Virus record (IMG/VR): IMGVR_UViG_3300043449_000262
Location: 1 to 24,640 of that record
Length of the DNA stretch: 24,640 nt
Direction: 5' to 3' (one strand)
DNA from: a virus
Shown here: positions 6,820 through 12,416 of the stretch, piece by piece
How positions within the stretch are numbered: the first letter of the stretch is position 1
Layout of the letters: every line of letters begins with the position of its first letter
Position numbers and translations under genes: made by a program
Notes under the pieces: model-generated
What the model was told of the DNA's origin: nothing
Databases searched by the model: none
What the model saw: the letters and a program-made list of their open reading frames with translations, nothing else

Positions 6820-6855
6820 AAAAATAATGGCGGGAAGCGCATTGCCACCCGCCAT
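6820..6855 (-). terminator. Intrinsic terminator of the recombination operon
   Basis: On the minus strand an 8-bp stem ATGGCGGG / CCCGCCAT (arms at 6848-6855 and 6827-6834 in plus coordinates) with a 13-base loop is followed by ATTATTTTTA. It starts 4 bases after the stop of the gene at 6859-7092. G+C-rich stem plus U-rich tail is the standard form of a rho-independent terminator. Confidence 0.75.
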
Positions 6856-6858
6856 CTC

Positions 6859-7092
6859 TTACAGCCAGGAATGTTGTAGAAGTGCGTATTGCCAGCCATA
6901 TTTCTTAGCTATGCCGACAAATGATTCCTTTGTAAGCACATGCTGACCAGCTTGAAGCTGTGCCTTTAGTAGCTGTCGGCTACTTTCAGCAATCCGTTTG
7001 TGGATCTCAGCGTTCTTAGCCTCGAGATGCTCAGAAGGTGGAAGAATGTTTCTGGATCGTGTCGGCAGTTCGTTGCGAGTTTTAATTGACAT
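6859..7092 (-). CDS. Last gene of the recombination operon, function unknown
   Basis: A 77-residue basic protein: MSIKTRNELPTRSRNILPPS, then a predicted long helix (EAKNAEIHKRIAESSRQLLK), then KESFVGIAKKYGWQYALLQH. The C-terminal part has the spacing of a small helix-turn-helix, but too weakly to call. ATG 7092 is preceded by GAGGATGCAACC. It begins 10 bases after the SSB stop and is followed by the intrinsic terminator at 6820-6855. No family is recognised; co-transcription with SSB suggests a DNA-metabolism role. Confidence 0.55.
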   Translation of the reverse strand: MSIKTRNELPTRSRNILPPSEHLEAKNAEIHKRIAESSRQLLKAQLQAGQHVLTKESFVGIAKKYGWQYALLQHSWL

Positions 7093-7102
7093 GGTTGCAT
7101 CC

Positions 7103-7486
7103 TCAAAATGGAACTTCCGAATCTAGATCATCATCGTATGAAGTGTGCTGGTTCTGGCTAGGCGCACTGGATTGCGTATTGCTTGAGCCAGCTTCAGAAC
7201 GAGGCGCAGTGTCGATACTACCGACCCGCACATTAAACTGTGGCTTGCCTTCGTATTCGTCGTGCGTCAGGTCTCCAGTGATAAACACTTTGGTTCCCTT
7301 CTTTATACTGCCAGAGAATGATTCAGCCGCTTTCCCCCACAAGCTGCACCGATACCAAACGCTACCAGCGTCTTTGCCGAATCCGTTCTTAACGCCTACG
7401 TTGAAGCTTAGAACCTTGCTATCCCGAGTATCACGCAACTCAGCATCCTTGCCTACGTTACCTGATATTATAATTTGCTGTGTCAT
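7103..7486 (-). CDS. ssb: Single-stranded DNA-binding protein
   Basis: A 127-residue SSB. The OB-fold runs over residues 1-95 with typical strands: IIISGNVGKDAELRDT, VLSFNVGVKNGFG, VWYRCSLWGKAAES, KGTKVFITGDLTHDEYEGKP and FNVRVGSI. A disordered Ser/Gln/Asn linker follows, and the protein ends DDDLDSEVPF, the acidic tip that in SSBs recruits replication and repair partners. It is somewhat shorter than E. coli SSB (178 residues), as usual in phages. GGGAGG lies 8 bases ahead of the ATG. It sits in the operon with ERF annealase, exonuclease, NinB and GapR, and would coat single strands during recombination and replication. Confidence 0.95.
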   Translation of the reverse strand: MTQQIIISGNVGKDAELRDTRDSKVLSFNVGVKNGFGKDAGSVWYRCSLWGKAAESFSGSIKKGTKVFITGDLTHDEYEGKPQFNVRVGSIDTAPRSEAGSSNTQSSAPSQNQHTSYDDDLDSEVPF

Positions 7487-7489
7487 GGC

Positions 7490-7723
7490 TTAACCTCCCA
7501 ATGCGTTCATGTATGTTTCAAGCAGGACTTCGTATTCTGCCCGTTCGTTCTTTTCCATCTTGCGAAGGCGGATCACAGCGCGAAGAATTTTGACATCGTA
7601 TCCGTGTCCCTTTGCCTCGCTGTAAATCTCTCTAATGCTGTCGGAGATAGTTTTCTTTTCTTCCTCTTGGCGTTCAATGCGCTCAATTAGCAAACGCAGC
7701 ATATCATCATTCGTATCACTCAT
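7490..7723 (-). CDS. GapR-like DNA-binding protein (DUF2312)
   Basis: A 77-residue protein with nearly its whole length matching the GapR/DUF2312 family: [20 protein letters not shown], then [20 protein letters not shown], then [20 protein letters not shown]. Caulobacter GapR is a nucleoid-associated protein that clamps overtwisted A+T-rich DNA ahead of replication forks and stimulates topoisomerases. The family is typical of alphaproteobacteria, which hints at the host. I use ATG 7723 (GGAG 8-9 bases upstream) rather than GTG 7732. The gene overlaps ninB by 8 bases and ends 3 bases before the ssb start. A role in phage replication topology or host nucleoid takeover is inference. Confidence 0.88.
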   Translation of the reverse strand: MSDTNDDMLRLLIERIERQEEEKKTISDSIREIYSEAKGHGYDVKILRAVIRLRKMEKNERAEYEVLLETYMNALGG

Positions 7724-8096
7724 ATTCTTCACTCCATTTTATATCGTGTTTGCTTCCATAAAAATACATATATTCAATTAAATCAGCCATTTGTGTTTTG
7801 CTTAGGTTCGATGACCTAAAGCCGATTGGGAATGGCTTATTGTCCAGGCCGTTTTCAAACTGCACCTCATGCCCACAAGCAGCCATAAAGATTGCTTTCC
7901 ATACCTCTGGCACATGGGTTCGACCTTCTGGCTTCTGTCTGCTAACGTCTGAGATCATGGCCCACATTTTATTGTTTTGGTCGAGTGAGCGTTGCTCAGG
8001 CGATATTTTAACCACCGCATTAATTGGCGCTTTGTCAATTAGCTGGTGCGCCAGCCTTCTTTGATGCTCACCACGAAGCCAAACTGTTTGTGTCAT
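7716..8096 (-). CDS. ninB: NinB-type recombination mediator
   Basis: A 126-residue protein matching lambda NinB (Orf), a factor that loads recombinases or annealases on SSB-coated single strands. Typical pieces are [19 protein letters not shown] near residues 36-54, [19 protein letters not shown], and the C-terminal [20 protein letters not shown] followed by [13 protein letters not shown]. Length is close to lambda NinB (146). The ATG overlaps the TGA of the HNH gene in an ATGA junction. With ERF and the YqaJ exonuclease upstream and SSB downstream, it completes a phage recombination set. Confidence 0.9.
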   Translation of the reverse strand: MTQTVWLRGEHQRRLAHQLIDKAPINAVVKISPEQRSLDQNNKMWAMISDVSRQKPEGRTHVPEVWKAIFMAACGHEVQFENGLDNKPFPIGFRSSNLSKTQMADLIEYMYFYGSKHDIKWSEEYE

Positions 8097-8425
8097 TGGC
8101 TTTGTGCCTCTTTAATCTCACGAGCCTTTGGGCTGGCTTTGCAGAACGCTTCTATCAGGGCTTCTACGTCGATGCCCTTCCAGAACGTCTGCTCACCAAC
8201 TGTATGCTGCTGGCCGTGATGTTCGCGGCATAATGGGACTACTCGCCAATCATCTGGCTTTTGTCCCATCCCTGCACCGCTACCATTACGAACATGGGCG
8301 CATTCAATTGGCATCCCCTGGCAACCATCTCTGGCGCAATGGAATGATCGAATGAAGTTTAAGTGCCCCTGTGATCGCCACCGCGCTGTCCGCTTAGGCT
8401 TCTTGGCAATGCGATTAGGCAGCAT
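8093..8425 (-). CDS. HNH-type nuclease, DUF968/Ref-like
   Basis: A 110-residue protein with a zinc-ribbon HNH layout: C30 and C35 (HCARDGC), the catalytic-type His in ECAHVRNGSG (H44), the conserved GMGQKPDDWRVVPLC, then C66, H69/H70 and H74 in CREHHGQQH, and an FW pair at 81-82. This pattern is that of phage DUF968 and the RecA-dependent nuclease Ref of P1. It probably nicks or cuts DNA, perhaps at recombination intermediates. I start at ATG 8425, inside the end of the upstream HTH gene (11-base overlap); a longer frame to 8530 would cross most of that gene. Its stop overlaps the ninB start. Confidence 0.78.
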   Translation of the reverse strand: MLPNRIAKKPKRTARWRSQGHLNFIRSFHCARDGCQGMPIECAHVRNGSGAGMGQKPDDWRVVPLCREHHGQQHTVGEQTFWKGIDVEALIEAFCKASPKAREIKEAQSQ

Positions 8426-8636
8426 CTTCAAGTTCCAAGCTATATTCAGCGATGTAAGATGATTCACCCCAGCGATTGACCACCTCAACCTTTTTGGTTT
8501 TAATCTTATGCCCAGCCTTTCGCAGATCATTAATCCTCGATGCCAAGCGATAAACTCCTAGCTCATGCAATGCTACCATTGGACGGATTGGCCCAACAGC
8601 TAACAGATGATCGTATATTCTTTCGTTCTGTGTCAT
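8415..8636 (-). CDS. Winged helix-turn-helix DNA-binding protein
   Basis: A 73-residue protein of the small phage winged-helix type: TQNERIYDHLLAVGPIRPMV forms helix 1 and the turn, ALHELGVYRLASRINDLRKA the recognition helix, and GHKIKTKKVEVVNRWGESSY the wing, with YSLEL closing the sheet. The RLASRINDLRK.GH.I.T pattern is that of the HTH_39 family. Such proteins are common in phage early operons and may regulate or recruit replication or recombination factors. The ATG overlaps the TGA of the exonuclease gene. No target can be deduced. Confidence 0.75.
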   Translation of the reverse strand: MTQNERIYDHLLAVGPIRPMVALHELGVYRLASRINDLRKAGHKIKTKKVEVVNRWGESSYIAEYSLELEDAA

Positions 8637-9265
8637 TTTGATTCTCCCAACTCTAATAACGCTTTTACGTCTACGTCAACTTCTACAAGGAATGCGGCAA
8701 CCTCTGATTCCAGAATTGCAAGCATATCATTGTCACGTTCGATCCGCTGGATGTAGAGCGATAGATTGTCTGGCATCCGTGGATCAAAGCTTACAAAATC
8801 GCACCACTGCCTATCAGCGCAAGCCATCTGCCATTGCATTTGGAGTATATATTTGTGTGCAATTTGATTGTTTTTGAGCACTTCTATGTGTGTGCTACTG
8901 TTTGGGCACTTGATCTCTATGCACCCATCATCCCCTACAAGCCCGTCAGGGCTGGCGTGTGAGCCTATAATGGTCGGGTGCTTATACAGCCCTACCTCAA
9001 TCACATCGTTGCCTGTAACGAAGCTGTAGGCGGTTCTGGCTTCTTCTTCTTTCTCAACGCCCCAGATCATAGCGGCGCTGCTGAAGCTTTCCTCCTGCCG
9101 ACCTGTAAGCCGTTCGATCACAAGCTTGGCTTGCAAGTTAGAGCGAGATGCTCCCCAGCCTGATTTGGTTTTGGCTAGTGCGTCTGCCAGTTGGGAAGCG
9201 CCAAGGCTCCCACAACGTGCTGCAAACCATTCTGGGCTGCGTTGGATAATAGCTGCGTCTGTCAT
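8633..9265 (-). CDS. YqaJ-like viral exonuclease (lambda Exo type)
   Basis: A 210-residue nuclease of the YqaJ/lambda-exonuclease family, which digests 5' strands of duplex ends to give 3' tails. The N-terminus has the family signature QRSPEWFAARCGSLGAS (residues 8-24). The PD-(D/E)xK core is seen in SPDGLVGDDGCIEIKCP with D107, E117 and K119. A Gln-rich helix follows (YILQMQWQMACA). Length is close to lambda Exo (226). The ATG overlaps the TGA of the upstream ERF gene, so exonuclease and annealase are made together, as expected for partners that act as a two-component recombinase. Confidence 0.93.
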   Translation of the reverse strand: MTDAAIIQRSPEWFAARCGSLGASQLADALAKTKSGWGASRSNLQAKLVIERLTGRQEESFSSAAMIWGVEKEEEARTAYSFVTGNDVIEVGLYKHPTIIGSHASPDGLVGDDGCIEIKCPNSSTHIEVLKNNQIAHKYILQMQWQMACADRQWCDFVSFDPRMPDNLSLYIQRIERDNDMLAILESEVAAFLVEVDVDVKALLELGESK

Positions 9266-9822
9266 GCCAGCTTCTTTTCTAATGCAGCCTTGACAGCATC
9301 GAAGCGGCTGTCCTGCAATTCTTTGAGTGCATTGATTTTGTAATGCTTGCAGAGCAAGGCCAAGTCGGTGTTTGTTTCGTCTACCAAGGCTTGCAATTCC
9401 GCAAACTGCTTATCGCTGATAAACTTAATGCGAGGCGCTGGTTCGCTTTTGCCTGTGGTAGCATCCAGTGCGTCATGCTCAACGATGCAAAGGGCTGCTG
9501 TCCAGAGGTAGCGGGTGGAGTAGGTCTCGCAAGCGCCAATGTTCTGAATCTCGTGACAGCCTTTAAGATTGGCTGATCCCATTGGGCTGTGAATGATAAC
9601 CTGTGAGCCATCCTCTACATCGACGATGTGCATAGACGCTGTGCTTTCGGAAAAGCTGATAACCGCGCAAAGCCCAACATCGTTAAAGATTCGCAGGGCT
9701 GGGACAAGAAAGTCGGAAAGCTCAAAGTATTTATATCCAGCAAAAGTATTCTGCCCAGACTTCTTTAGCGGTAAAGCATGAAACGCTAATCGCGCCTCGT
9801 TAAGTTTTTTATGTATTGCCAT
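9262..9822 (-). CDS. erf: ERF-family single-strand annealing protein
   Basis: A 186-residue protein matching the ERF family of P22. Key pieces are NTFAGYKYFELSDFLVPALR (residues about 25-44), VGLCAVISFSES, SPMGSANLKGCHEIQNIGAC and ETYSTRYLWTAALCI followed by an acidic HDALDA. The C-terminal part (FAELQALVDETNTDLALLCK) is helical and family-variable. I choose the second ATG (9822), because AAGGAG lies 8 bases upstream of it but only 2 bases from the ATG at 9828. It would bind 3' tails made by the neighbouring exonuclease and anneal them. P22 ERF circularises the terminally redundant chromosome, which fits the P22-like head module here. Confidence 0.88.
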   Translation of the reverse strand: MAIHKKLNEARLAFHALPLKKSGQNTFAGYKYFELSDFLVPALRIFNDVGLCAVISFSESTASMHIVDVEDGSQVIIHSPMGSANLKGCHEIQNIGACETYSTRYLWTAALCIVEHDALDATTGKSEPAPRIKFISDKQFAELQALVDETNTDLALLCKHYKINALKELQDSRFDAVKAALEKKLA

Positions 9823-9834
9823 CTTCATTTCTCC

Positions 9835-10041
9835 TTATGCAAAACGTGGAAATTTATAGCGGATCGGTTCTGCTGACCAATTCCGAATCGTCATAACGTC
9901 ACCAATAAGTTCGGCTAGGTGTTCGCCATAGTTTGCATGGCAAGCGCCAGCATTGATTGCCATCTCAACAAAGTCGCATGGCAAGCATTCAAATGTGTCG
10001 GTCATGGTGTGACCACAAACTGTGCATTTTTCTTTCGGCAT
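9835..10041 (-). CDS. Small Cys-rich (zinc-ribbon-like) protein, first gene of the recombination operon
   Basis: A 68-residue protein with two Cys pairs near the N-terminus, CTVCGHTM (C6, C9) and FECLPC (C19, C22), a spacing consistent with binding one zinc. The rest (EMAINAGACHANYGEHLAEL, then IRNWSAEPIRYKFPRFA) has no recognised domain. I start at ATG 10041, which has AAAAAGGAAG 7 bases upstream; the frame stays open to 10083 but that part is promoter DNA. It is the first gene transcribed leftward from the divergent control region. Could be an early regulator; unproven. Confidence 0.6.
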   Translation of the reverse strand: MPKEKCTVCGHTMTDTFECLPCDFVEMAINAGACHANYGEHLAELIGDVMTIRNWSAEPIRYKFPRFA

Positions 10042-10131
10042 GGTTGCTTCCTTTTTATTTTGTAAATACCTTGTAAACATCATGAACGGGAATTAAAAGC
10101 GTTTTTTATCGCAAATCGAAAGAAAAGTTAA
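10042..10131. promoter_or_regulatory. Divergent early control region
   Basis: A 90-base A+T-rich spacer between the leftward recombination operon and the rightward regulator gene. It holds two direct copies of TTGTAAA (10060-10066 and 10071-10077), 11 bp apart, that is one DNA turn. A weak leftward promoter can be drawn: TTTTAA (minus strand, 10093-10098) and TACAAG (10070-10075) with 17 bases between. A weak rightward one is TTGTAA (10071-10076) and TAAAAG (10094-10099). The adjacent HTH protein is the natural candidate to bind the repeats. Its role as control region is inferred from gene orientation. Confidence 0.5.
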
Positions 10132-10338
10132 ATGGACTATACCGCACACGCAATTGCAGAGCTTTACGCTGTGGCAAAGCATCACAAAATCAAGGCTTAT
10201 GAGATCGCCAACGAAGCTGGCATTACTCGCGTCACGCTATCTAACTGGAAAAACAAACGCAGCGAACCAATGCTAGGCGCATACCTGGCAGCGTTTCATG
10301 CACTCGAGCGCATAATTGCAGCCAGGGCAGTTGATTGA
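10132..10338 (+). CDS. Cro/C1-type helix-turn-helix regulator
   Basis: A 68-residue single-domain DNA-binding protein. After MDYTAHAIAELYAVAKHHKI, the HTH is KAYEIANEAGITRVTLSNWK (residues about 21-40), with the turn at EAG-IT and recognition helix RVTLSNWKN. The rest (LGAYLAAFHALERIIAARA) is a dimerisation-like helix. No cleavage or ligand domain exists, so it resembles Cro more than CI. It is the first rightward gene and borders the divergent spacer with TTGTAAA repeats, so it probably represses one or both early promoters. The ATG is preceded by a purine-rich GAAAGAAAAG. Confidence 0.82.
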   Translation: MDYTAHAIAELYAVAKHHKIKAYEIANEAGITRVTLSNWKNKRSEPMLGAYLAAFHALERIIAARAVD

Positions 10339-10340
10339 AC

Positions 10341-10685
10341 ATGAAGCGATTCGGCAAATACCGCGCTGTCAAGGCTCAGTGCAAGACTGGTCACACCCAT
10401 GATAGCAAGCGGGAAGCTGTAAAATGTGACGAGCTACACATATTGCAAGCGGCTGGGGAGATCACTGATCTAACGATTCACCCCCAATACTGGTTCGTGA
10501 TCAATGGTCGCCAGCTAAAGCATCCCAATGGTCGGCGCGTTGGATACAAGTCTGATTTTGAATATGTCGAAAACGGAATGCTGGTGACGGAAGATGTTAA
10601 GGGAGTCGTTGTCAGGGATTGGCCCCTGCGCCGCGCTGTCTTTGTTGCGCTGTTCCCTAACTACCATTTGCGAGAGACCAAATAA
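10341..10685 (+). CDS. DUF1064 nuclease-like protein
   Basis: A 114-residue protein matching phage DUF1064: KRFGKYRAVKAQCKTGHTHD, SKREAVKCDELHILQAAGEI followed by TDLTIHPQYWF, then GRRVGYKSDFEYVENGMLVT and EDVKGVVVRDWPL. The conserved E (SKREA), D (KSDFEY) and E-x-x-K (VTEDVKG) have the look of a PD-(D/E)xK restriction-endonuclease fold, and the family is often described as Holliday-junction-resolvase-like. Activity is not shown. I use ATG 10341, two bases after the upstream stop; a TTG at 10335 is also possible. It would serve recombination or replication with the neighbouring genes. Confidence 0.8.
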   Translation: MKRFGKYRAVKAQCKTGHTHDSKREAVKCDELHILQAAGEITDLTIHPQYWFVINGRQLKHPNGRRVGYKSDFEYVENGMLVTEDVKGVVVRDWPLRRAVFVALFPNYHLRETK

Positions 10686-10688
10686 AAA

Positions 10689-10708
10689 TGGGTGACCGAA
10701 GCCACCCA
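10689..10708 (+). terminator. Possible weak terminator after the DUF1064 gene
   Basis: A 6-bp stem TGGGTG / CACCCA with an 8-base loop begins 4 bases after the TAA of the DUF1064 gene. It is followed by AGGTTGTTTTGG, which is only moderately U-rich. It may reduce read-through into the replication operon, which seems to have its own promoter near 10786-10814. Confidence 0.35.
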
Positions 10709-10785
10709 AGGTTGTTTTGGTAAGGAGCACCAAGCGGCGGATAATACGGGAAAACTGTGCGCTGGTCAATGATGTATAAATTCGC

Positions 10786-10814
10786 TTTTATAAATCACGG
10801 AATGCGGTTATATA
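10786..10814 (+). promoter_or_regulatory. Candidate promoter of the replication operon
   Basis: TTTTAT (10786-10791) and TATATA (10809-10814) are separated by 17 bases; an alternative -10 is TATAAG at 10811-10816. The region is A+T-rich (ATGTATAAATTCGC ahead of it) and shares CGCTTT and a TATAAG-type -10 with the promoter-like region at 12337-12366. Transcription would start near 10821-10823, so the RNA would begin with the hairpin at 10820-10861. The -35 box is a poor match, which limits confidence. Confidence 0.4.
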
Positions 10815-10819
10815 AGAGC

Positions 10820-10861
10820 GAGCGGGGAGTGCCAGAAAAGGGAAAGGCACTCAACCCGCTC
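10820..10861 (+). promoter_or_regulatory. Strong stem-loop at the 5' end of the replication mRNA
   Basis: GAGCGGGGAGTGCC (10820-10833) pairs with GGCACTC (10846-10852) and CCCGCTC (10855-10861); only an AA bulge (10853-10854) interrupts 14 base pairs. The 12-base loop is all purine except nothing pairs (AGAAAAGGGAAA). No U tract follows, so it is not a normal intrinsic terminator. Lying just after the -10 box and before a leader peptide, it could stabilise the mRNA 5' end or be a binding site for a regulator. Confidence 0.6.
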
Positions 10862-10889
10862 TAACAACGCCTATCTAGGAGGCATCGCT

Positions 10890-10940
10890 ATGTTGAGTAA
10901 TACACGCCACAGAACCATCACGCAAGTGTTTGCGTCATGA
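10890..10940 (+). CDS. 16-residue leader peptide coupled to the replication gene
   Basis: A short frame, MLSNTRHRTITQVFAS, starts at ATG 10890 with a near-perfect TAGGAGG ribosome site 7 bases upstream. Its TGA (10938-10940) overlaps the ATG of the replication gene (10937-10939). The replication gene has no equally good site of its own, so this frame probably delivers ribosomes to it. The peptide may have no other function. It contains no run of a single amino acid that would suggest attenuation. Confidence 0.55.
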   Translation: MLSNTRHRTITQVFAS

Positions 10941-11677
10941 GTGGCTTACAATGGTTCCGACTATATCACCGAATAGTTGATGACGAAAAGCTGCGCCTGT
11001 TAGCTTTTGAGGATCGCTGGCACTTTGTTGCCCTATGCTGCCTAAAGGCTGATGGCCTTCTGGACACGCCAAATGACAATCTCAGATCGCGTAAAATTGC
11101 CGTCAAGTTAGGCGTGCAGTTGCGTGAATTAGATGAGATTGGAAGGCGCTTGCAAGAGGTCAATTTGGTTGATGAAAACCTGTCGCCAGTTGCTTGGGAT
11201 GAATTGCAATACAAAAGCGATAACAGCACAAACCGTGTAAAAAGATACAGGGAAAAACAGCAGCATAACGCTATGAAACGGGAACGAAACGTTTCAGTAA
11301 CGGGCCAAGAGACAGAGACAGATACAGATACAGAAGTTAATACTAACGTATTAACAGCAAAACGCAGGAGCGTTTCCGCTGCCAAGCCTGATGGATTTTG
11401 TGACCAGCTTTGGAAGGATTGGAAGAACCATCGCAAAGCAGCTTTTACTGAAACCGCATTGAAAGGCATTGAGCGTGAAGCTGCACAGGCGGGATGGACG
11501 CTAGAGGCTGCAATTACGGAAGCCATTGAACGAGGATGGCAGGGATTCAAATCAGATTGGGTAGAGGGAAAGAAGAATGGCACAACAAATCGGACAACTG
11601 GTAAGCCTAGAAACCAAAACGGCTTTGCCGCAGCACTTCGACACGTCGCGGATGGACGCTCTGATGAGCCTTTCTGA
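10937..11677 (+). CDS. Putative phage replication initiator
   Basis: A 246-residue protein. The N-terminal 100 residues (GLQWFRLYHRIVDDEKLRLL, then AVKLGVQLRELDEIGRRLQE) look like a winged-helix DNA-binding domain as in phage gpO/DnaD-type initiators. A low-complexity acidic linker (ETETDTDTEVNTN, about residues 124-136) is followed by a helical C-terminal region (LWKDWKNHRKAAFTETALKG, then AAITEAIERGWQGFKSDW) like those contacting helicases or loaders. It ends AALRHVADGRSDEPF. The DNA coding for the linker carries repeats typical of an internal origin. Assignment is from layout, not from clear sequence identity; it is translationally coupled to a leader peptide and overlaps the next gene by 101 bases. 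Confidence 0.6.
   Translation: MSGLQWFRLYHRIVDDEKLRLLAFEDRWHFVALCCLKADGLLDTPNDNLRSRKIAVKLGVQLRELDEIGRRLQEVNLVDENLSPVAWDELQYKSDNSTNRVKRYREKQQHNAMKRERNVSVTGQETETDTDTEVNTNVLTAKRRSVSAAKPDGFCDQLWKDWKNHRKAAFTETALKGIEREAAQAGWTLEAAITEAIERGWQGFKSDWVEGKKNGTTNRTTGKPRNQNGFAAALRHVADGRSDEPF
11286..11355. repeat. Repeat cluster, candidate replication origin inside the initiator gene
   Basis: Within 70 bases there are a 10-bp palindrome GAAACGTTTC (11286-11295), four tandem hexamers (two GACAGA then two TACAGA, 11311-11334) and a perfect inverted repeat GTTAATAC / GTATTAAC with a 4-base spacer (11336-11355). The segment encodes the low-complexity linker of the initiator, where lambdoid phages keep their origin (iterons within gene O). 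Function is inferred from this position and the repeat structure. Confidence 0.45.
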
Positions 11678-12158
11678 ACTTACGGTAGCAGAGTGCGATG
11701 AGCTACGTTCGATTGCCTTAGCTATGCCTGTAGAGAATATCCCAGTTGAAACCCGCGAACTTGCCAAGCAACTGCAATTTATTGAAGCAACCCTGCCAAG
11801 CAAGAACACCGACGAGCAAAGCGGACAGATGCGGACAGCAGTCTATGCAAGGATTCTAGGCGGCTACACAAAGGAAGCCCTTAGCTACATGACAGAGCGC
11901 GTTTGCAAGGAGCTTGATTGGTTCCCCACGCCTCGCCAGTGCTTGCAGATATTGGAGAGCTACACGCCGCGCACCAGCCGAAAGGACAAGGCGCTTCTGA
12001 TCTGTTCAAATCACACGCAGAAAAGGTTCGAAGAATTTATTTCGAAGCTACACTGTGGTGAGCCAGTAGAGCTTGCAGACAAACCAGATCGTTGGTTACG
12101 CATTGCTGAAGATCGCGGCTACCTTCGATTGATTGATGGGGAATTTACAATCAGATGA
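11577..12158 (+). CDS. Replication-operon protein, possibly a helicase-loader-like factor
   Basis: A 193-residue protein with no domain I recognise firmly. It is mainly helical: LMSLSELTVAECDELRSIAL, ETRELAKQLQFIEATLPSKN, MRTAVYARILGGYTKEALSY, then ERVCKELDWFPTPRQCLQIL and a C-terminal RWLRIAEDRGYLRLIDG that may be a winged helix. In lambdoid-type layouts the gene after the initiator encodes the helicase loader, hence the guess. I keep ATG 11577 because GAGGGAAAGAAG precedes it, though this overlaps the initiator by 101 bases. ATGs at 11652 and 11664 would shorten the overlap. Its stop overlaps the next ATG. Confidence 0.6.
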   Translation: MAQQIGQLVSLETKTALPQHFDTSRMDALMSLSELTVAECDELRSIALAMPVENIPVETRELAKQLQFIEATLPSKNTDEQSGQMRTAVYARILGGYTKEALSYMTERVCKELDWFPTPRQCLQILESYTPRTSRKDKALLICSNHTQKRFEEFISKLHCGEPVELADKPDRWLRIAEDRGYLRLIDGEFTIR

Positions 12159-12322
12159 CCCAAAGCGCAGCCACAGTGTTGATGTGTGACCTGGCTAAGT
12201 ATCAGGCAGGAAAGCTATCACTAAATGATATACGCCAGAACTGGGCTAATGGTAAGTATGCTGAAGCGCCCAGAGAATGGGCTATTGCTGCGATTGACCA
12301 TGCAAAACGGCAAAAATCATAA
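12155..12322 (+). CDS. 55-residue protein, function unknown
   Basis: A short gene whose ATG overlaps the upstream TGA (ATGA junction). The protein MTQSAATVLMCDLAKYQAGK continues LSLNDIRQNWANGKYAEAPR and EWAIAAIDHAKRQKS, likely three helices with a Trp in each of the last two. The tight coupling and sensible composition make it a probable real gene of the replication operon. It is followed by an A+T-rich promoter-like region. No family recognised. Confidence 0.6.
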   Translation: MTQSAATVLMCDLAKYQAGKLSLNDIRQNWANGKYAEAPREWAIAAIDHAKRQKS

Positions 12323-12416
12323 TTAATTGAAAAAAACGCTTTACATATAAAATCACCAATTATAGAAGGGTGGCACAGCAACTGAGGCAACGCCTCGCCT
12401 TTAAGGAGTAAGTTTT
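12323..12416 (+). promoter_or_regulatory. Promoter-like leader ahead of the methyltransferase operon
   Basis: This spacer contains an A tract plus CGCTTTACAT (12331-12346), giving a possible -35 TTTACA (12340-12345) and -10 TATAGA (12361-12366), but with only 15 bases between them. A 5-bp hairpin GAGGC / GCCTC (12384-12396) precedes a strong AAGGAG that serves the ATG at 12417. The A tract and TTTACATAT match the minus-strand promoter at 6771-6799 closely. Promoter call is tentative because of spacing. Confidence 0.4.

Noticed and set aside
7086-7493. 135-residue plus-strand frame opposite ssb
   Set aside because: The minus strand encodes an unmistakable SSB over the same bases; the plus frame is a shadow.
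10042-10131. Lysogeny switch with CI and Cro
   Set aside because: Only one small HTH protein borders the divergent spacer; no CI-like repressor, integrase or attachment site is visible in the window.
10769-10864. 31-residue frame in the replication leader
   Set aside because: No ribosome site, and it runs through the promoter and the 5' hairpin; more likely non-coding.
10966-11583. 205-residue open frame on the minus strand opposite the replication initiator
   Set aside because: It is antisense to a gene with good start signals, is dominated by Ser, Arg and Cys from reversed codons, and lacks a ribosome site.
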